Assembly (NCBI RefSeq): GCF_002796985.1
Contig: NZ_PEKX01000020.1
Location: 411,197 to 475,196 of the forward strand
Source: Pseudomonas sp.
GTDB taxonomy: Bacteria; Pseudomonadota; Gammaproteobacteria; Pseudomonadales; Pseudomonadaceae
DNA: 64,000 nucleotides
Direction: 5' to 3'
Positions within the stretch are counted from its first letter, which is position 1, and each line of letters begins with the position of its first letter. The position numbers were made by a program, and so were the translations under genes. The notes under the pieces are model-generated. The model was not told the DNA's origin. It worked only from the letters and a program-made list of their open reading frames with translations, and made no database searches. This document shows, in pieces, positions 60,169 through 64,000 of this stretch.

Positions 60169-61710
60169 TTACAGCTGCGGGCCAGCGTTCTTGATGGCGT
60201 CACTCACGTCGAACTTCTTGAAGTTCTCGATGAACTTGCCGGCCAGGCCCTTGGCGGCTTCGTCGTAGGCAGCCTTGTCTTCCCAGGTGTTGCGCGGGTT
60301 GAGCAGGTTGGTCTCGACGCCCGGAACGACCTTGGGTACGTCCAGGTTGATGATGTCCAGGTGCTCGGTCTGCGCACCGACCAGAGCGCCGCTCTGGATG
60401 GCAGCGATCACGCCACGGGTAGTCGGGATGTTGAAGCGCTTGCCAACGCCGTAGCCACCACCGGTCCAGCCGGTGTTGACCAGGTAGACCTTGGAACCGA
60501 AGGCCTTGATGCGCTTGATCAGCAGCTCGGCGTAGACGCCGGCCGGACGCGGGAAGAACGGCGCGCCGAAGCAGGTGGAGAAGGTCGACTTGATGCCGCC
60601 GCCCGAACCCATTTCGGTGGAACCGACCAGCGCGGTGTAGCCGGACAGGAAGTGGTAGGCCGCCTGTTCGTTGTTCAGGATCGACACCGGCGGCAGAACG
60701 CCAGTCAGGTCGCAGGTCAGGAAGATCACGGCGTTCGGTTCGCCGCCGAGGTTCTGCTCGGAACGCTTCTCGACGTTCTCCAGCGGGTAGGCCGCGCGGG
60801 AGTTCTGGGTCAGGCTGTCATCGGCGTAGTCCGGGGTGCGGTTGTCGTCGAGGACGACGTTTTCCAGCACGGCGCCGAACTTGATGGCTTTCCAGATGAC
60901 CGGCTCGTTCTTCTCGGACAGGTCGATGCACTTGGCATAGCAACCGCCTTCGATGTTGAACACAACGCCTTCGCCCCAGCCGTGCTCGTCGTCGCCGATC
61001 AGGTAGCGGCTTTCGTCGGCGGACAGGGTGGTCTTGCCGGTGCCGGACAGGCCGAAGAACAGGGTGACATCGCCTTCTTCGCCGATGTTGGCGGCGCAGT
61101 GCATCGGCAGCACGTCTTTTTCCGGCAGCAGGTAGTTCTGCACACCGAACATGGCCTTCTTCATTTCACCGGCGTAGCGCATGCCGGCGATCAGCACTTT
61201 CTTCTGGGCGAAGTTGAGGATCACGCAGCCATCGGAGTTGGTGCCGTCACGCTCGGGCACGCACTCGAAGTTGGCGACGTTGAGGACCTGCCACTCGTCG
61301 CGGCCAGCCGGGTTGTACTGCTCGGGCTCGATGAACAGCGCACGGCCGAACAGGTTCTGCCAGGCGGTGCCGGTGGTCATCTTCACGGCCAGGTAGTGGT
61401 CGTGGGCCGAACCTACATGGACGTGGGAAACGAAATGGTCCTGGGCGTTATTGAAGGCCTGGACACGGTCCCACAGGGCATCGAACTTGTCGGCCGGGAA
61501 CGGACGGTTGATGGCGCCCCATGCGATGAAGTCCTGGCTGCCCGGCTCTTCGACGATGAAACGGTCGGCAGGCGAGCGGCCGGTGCGGTGGCCGGTTCTC
61601 ACGACCAGCGAGCCGTTGTCGGCGAGTTCGCCTTCGCCGCGGCGAATGGCTTCCTCGACCAGTTGGGCAACGCTGATGTCGGTGTAAACGGCTTTATTGG
61701 CTTGCGTCAT
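60169..61710 (-). CDS. pckA: Phosphoenolpyruvate carboxykinase (ATP)
   Basis: 513 residues. Converts oxaloacetate and ATP to phosphoenolpyruvate, the entry to gluconeogenesis from C4 acids. The kinase-1a P-loop GLSGTGKTTLSADE is near 236, with the DEHGWG and FNIEGGCYAKCIDLS stretches just after. TRGVIAAIQSGAL and GWTGGGYGVGKRFNIPTTR are near the C-terminus. It is monocistronic with its own terminator and corresponds to PA5192. Confidence 0.97.
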   Translation of the reverse strand: MTQANKAVYTDISVAQLVEEAIRRGEGELADNGSLVVRTGHRTGRSPADRFIVEEPGSQDFIAWGAINRPFPADKFDALWDRVQAFNNAQDHFVSHVHVGSAHDHYLAVKMTTGTAWQNLFGRALFIEPEQYNPAGRDEWQVLNVANFECVPERDGTNSDGCVILNFAQKKVLIAGMRYAGEMKKAMFGVQNYLLPEKDVLPMHCAANIGEEGDVTLFFGLSGTGKTTLSADESRYLIGDDEHGWGEGVVFNIEGGCYAKCIDLSEKNEPVIWKAIKFGAVLENVVLDDNRTPDYADDSLTQNSRAAYPLENVEKRSEQNLGGEPNAVIFLTCDLTGVLPPVSILNNEQAAYHFLSGYTALVGSTEMGSGGGIKSTFSTCFGAPFFPRPAGVYAELLIKRIKAFGSKVYLVNTGWTGGGYGVGKRFNIPTTRGVIAAIQSGALVGAQTEHLDIINLDVPKVVPGVETNLLNPRNTWEDKAAYDEAAKGLAGKFIENFKKFDVSDAIKNAGPQL

Positions 61711-61878
61711 GTGGGTCCCCGTCGGCCGAAGCCGAGTCCTCCAAACATTGCGTAGTGACTTTCTATTCCCACTACCGCGGAAAAAAGTCGCGGGATTATG
61801 CCAGAAAAGAACTGTTCTCGTGCAGCCTCTGATCTGGCGAGAGCGCCATTGGTGCGGCTATCGGACAGATAGAAGCGG

Positions 61879-62772
61879 TCAATGGCGGGTTTCTGACGGT
61901 GTCTGACTCCCGCCGCCCGAGAACAGTTGGGCAACGTCCGATCCGTCGAAGTGATAACGCTGATTACAGAACTGGCAGTCGATGACGATCTCGCCATCCT
62001 CCTCGGCCAGCAGACGTTCGGCGTCTTCCTGCCCAAGACTGACCAGCGCGTTGGCCGAGCGTTCCCGCGAGCAGCTGCAGCGGAACACCAGCGGCTGCGC
62101 TTCGAACAGGCGCACATCATCCTCGTGGTACAGGCGGTGCAGCACGGTGGCGTTGTCCAACCCCAGCAGCTCCTCGGCGGAGAGGGTGTCGGCCAGGGTG
62201 GTGACGTGCTGCCAACTGGCTTCCCGCGACTCGGCGTCGCGCAGGCGATCGGCCGGCAGTTGCTGCAGCAGCAAACCACGGGCGCGACGGCTGTCGGCGT
62301 TGAGCCAGAAGCGGGTCGGCAGTTGCTCGGAGGTGGCGAAATAGGTCGACAGGCAGTCGGCCAGGGTCGCGCCTTCCAGCGGCACGATGCCCTGGTAGCG
62401 CTTGCCGTTCTTCGGGTCGACGGTGAGGGTCAGCACGCCGTGAGGCATCAGCTCGGCGAGGCCGGCGGTATCGCCGATGGAGTCCGCGTCATAGCGGGCC
62501 AGGCCGCGCACTTCGCGGTCGCTGGAGCACTCCACCATCAGCAGCGGCACGGCGCCGTTGGAACGCGCCTGCAGGACCAGCAGGCCGTCGAACTTCAGGG
62601 TGCCGCACAGCAGAGCGGCAGCGGCGAGCATTTCACCCAGCAACTGGGCGACCGGCTGCGGATAGGGGTGTTTGGCTAACACTTCGGCGTAGCTGCGGTC
62701 GAGCTCCACCAACTCACCACGGACATCGGTGTTGTCGAACAGAAAACGCTGACTTTGATCGATCTGAGACAT
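61879..62772 (-). CDS. hslO: Redox-regulated chaperone Hsp33
   Basis: 297 residues. A holdase that is activated when its zinc-binding cysteines oxidise. The four cysteines sit at 232/234 (CSC) and 266/269 (CQFC), the conserved CxC-x31-CxxC spacing. The N-terminal domain has PQPVAQLLGEMLAAAALL and HGVLTLTVDPKNGKRYQGIVPL. The ATG at 62772 gives MSQIDQSQRFLFDNTDVRGE; an upstream extension of 13 codons has no support. It corresponds to PA5193. Confidence 0.96.
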   Translation of the reverse strand: MSQIDQSQRFLFDNTDVRGELVELDRSYAEVLAKHPYPQPVAQLLGEMLAAAALLCGTLKFDGLLVLQARSNGAVPLLMVECSSDREVRGLARYDADSIGDTAGLAELMPHGVLTLTVDPKNGKRYQGIVPLEGATLADCLSTYFATSEQLPTRFWLNADSRRARGLLLQQLPADRLRDAESREASWQHVTTLADTLSAEELLGLDNATVLHRLYHEDDVRLFEAQPLVFRCSCSRERSANALVSLGQEDAERLLAEEDGEIVIDCQFCNQRYHFDGSDVAQLFSGGGSQTPSETRH

Positions 62773-62890
62773 GCTTTGCACAACGCTGGGAGAGGCACAA
62801 ATAAATGACAAGTTAATGGCAAAGGCCTATAAAGCGCGCTTTGCAGCACCCACCCAGACTCGGTGAGTTCCGTAAGGGGGTATCGATTTT

Positions 62891-63691
62891 ATGGACAAAA
62901 CCACGCCGTTCCAAGCCACCTGGTCTTGGAAGCCCTTCATCGCCTGCCACCTGATGGCGCTCGCCCTGCTTCTGCTGTGGCTCTGGGAGCCCACTCGCAG
63001 CGCGATGGACCTGTTCGATTTCAGCCTGTTCAGCCTGCTCAACCAGCCGCTGGCGACCAACGAAGCCTGGCGCCTGTCCTGGGCCGTAGCCAGCACCCGG
63101 CCGTTCGACCTGCTGGTCGGGGTGATCCTGCTGCTGCTGATGATTCGTGGCGACTGGATCTTCAAGGCAACCCAGGTCCGCGCAGCGACCTTCGGCTTTT
63201 TATGTGCGGCCGTGGTGCTGGTGGTCGTACGCATTCTCTACGCGAAGATCGCCCACAAGCTCGGCTGGCAGCACGCGAGCATTTCCAGCATCGCGCCGGA
63301 TGCCGTGCGCCTGGAACACTTTTTCCCGCAGTGGGAAGACACACCCTTCGAGGTGAAGGACGAATCGGCCCGCAGCTTTCCCGGCGACCACGCCTCGGTG
63401 CTGCTGATCTGGGCGTTGTTCCTCACCCTGTTCGCCCGCACCGCCCTGCAGTGGGTGGTGGTCTGGGGTCTGGCGCTGCTGTTCATGCTGCCGCGCCTGG
63501 TGGCCGGCGCCCATTGGGGCCAGGACGACTACATCGGCGGCGTGCAGATGGCCCTGGTGGCCCTGGCCTGGGGCTGCTTCACGCCCTTCGCCGCCGTGGC
63601 CAGCGCTGCACTGGTGCGCTGGACCAACCCGCTGTTCCGCCTGGCGGCGAAAATCCCGCTGCTCAATCGCCTGAGCGTCGTCGCCGCCTGA
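62891..63691 (+). CDS. PAP2-superfamily membrane phosphatase
   Basis: 266 residues with about six hydrophobic segments. The phosphatase signature is split as usual: KDESARSFPGDHAS near residue 155 (motif 2 with PGDH in place of PSGH, and upstream Lys and Arg), then RLVAGAHWGQDD near 203 (motif 3 with catalytic His). The family removes phosphate from lipid-linked substrates such as undecaprenyl diphosphate or phosphatidic acid at the inner membrane, or transfers it to lipid A; which applies is unclear. It is divergent from hslO. Confidence 0.86.
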   Translation: MDKTTPFQATWSWKPFIACHLMALALLLLWLWEPTRSAMDLFDFSLFSLLNQPLATNEAWRLSWAVASTRPFDLLVGVILLLLMIRGDWIFKATQVRAATFGFLCAAVVLVVVRILYAKIAHKLGWQHASISSIAPDAVRLEHFFPQWEDTPFEVKDESARSFPGDHASVLLIWALFLTLFARTALQWVVVWGLALLFMLPRLVAGAHWGQDDYIGGVQMALVALAWGCFTPFAAVASAALVRWTNPLFRLAAKIPLLNRLSVVAA

Positions 63692-63841
63692 GCCGTTGGC
63701 CGGTGCCCGCCAGGTGCGCCGGCCATTACTCTCGACGAGAGCATCGGGATATATCCCACAGCGATCTTCCGCGTTTCTTCGTGGTCAATGGAGCATCATC
63801 GCTCTCCCCCGACCGGAGACCCTCAAGGAGTTCGCCTCGCC

Positions 63842-64000
63842 ATGCTGATCGAAACCCGCGCCATCCTGCTCGACATGGACGGCACCCTGGTGCAGTCCAC
63901 CGGTGCCGTCGAACTGGTCTGGGGGCTCTGGTGCCAGCGCCACGGTGTACTGCTCGAAAACGTGCTCTCGATGTGCCACGGGGTGCGCTCGGAGGACGTG
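63842..64000 (+). CDS. HAD-superfamily phosphatase, 3' truncated
   Basis: Only the first 53 codons are in the window. MLIETRAILLDMDGTLVQST holds the HAD nucleophile motif DMDGT at residues 11-15, followed by a helical cap start. It resembles sugar-phosphate phosphatases of the YfbT type. GGAG about ten bases upstream supports the ATG. The frame remains open to the window edge. Confidence 0.85.
   Translation, partial: MLIETRAILLDMDGTLVQSTGAVELVWGLWCQRHGVLLENVLSMCHGVRSEDV

Overview
The window reads as a chromosomal segment of a high-GC Pseudomonas close to the P. aeruginosa / P. citronellolis / P. nitroreducens group. The reasons are arcDABC with an Anr box, FabY-type ketoacyl synthase, DctB/DctD next to rmlBDAC, ATP-type pckA followed by hslO, and Pseudomonas-style REP elements. 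From memory of PAO1, the gene order matches PA5155-PA5166, then PA5170-PA5174, then a PA0355-PA0350-like block, then PA5187-PA5194. No rRNA, CRISPR array, transposase, integrase or phage gene was found.

1-7034: the end of an amino-acid ABC permease, a methyltransferase, then a MarR-controlled tripartite efflux operon (outer-membrane factor, EmrA-like adaptor, EmrB-like pump). Its promoter carries two CTGCCTA(A/G)GCAG palindromes. A perfect CRP/Vfr-type palindrome lies further upstream.

7109-25589: tRNA-Thr(UGU), a terminator, a promoter, then an apparently single 18-kb polysaccharide operon with mostly overlapping start and stop codons. It encodes a GT2 glycosyltransferase, dTDP-L-rhamnose synthesis (rmlBDAC), an ABC O-polysaccharide exporter (Wzm, and Wzt with a C-terminal extension), a 792-aa protein with two methyltransferase domains and a repeated C-terminal coiled coil, a GDP-sugar epimerase/reductase, a two-part putative glycosyltransferase, a membrane acyltransferase, a GT4-like enzyme, a GDP-sugar 4,6-dehydratase, and HddA-GmhA-HddC-GmhB. 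The last four genes make GDP-D-glycero-alpha-D-manno-heptose. With the dehydratase and reductase the likely product is a GDP-6-deoxyheptose. The cluster therefore predicts an ABC-exported glycan of rhamnose and (6-deoxy)heptose, probably O-acylated, with a methyl cap that Wzt could recognise. This is the most interesting system in the window.

25928-36729: DctB/DctD, followed not by dctPQM but by a gene-free 587-bp gap that still holds a good sigma-54 promoter. Then comes arcDABC (arginine deiminase pathway, Anr box upstream, hairpins between genes, terminator after arcC), then fabY.

36796-51423: REP pair, HDOD protein, PfpI/DJ-1 protein, rlmI, a small secreted protein, ilvD, an isolated type IV pilin, an NCS2 purine/uracil permease, a YfcE-like phosphoesterase, a GTPase/membrane-protein pair, two tandem paralogous secreted proteins, folA, and a small double zinc-ribbon protein.

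51436-64000: acyl-CoA dehydrogenase and 3-hydroxyacyl-CoA dehydrogenase with a divergent LysR regulator, a nitroreductase, a Baeyer-Villiger-type flavin monooxygenase, RecQ-type helicase, pckA, hslO, a PAP2 phosphatase, and the start of a HAD phosphatase cut by the window edge.
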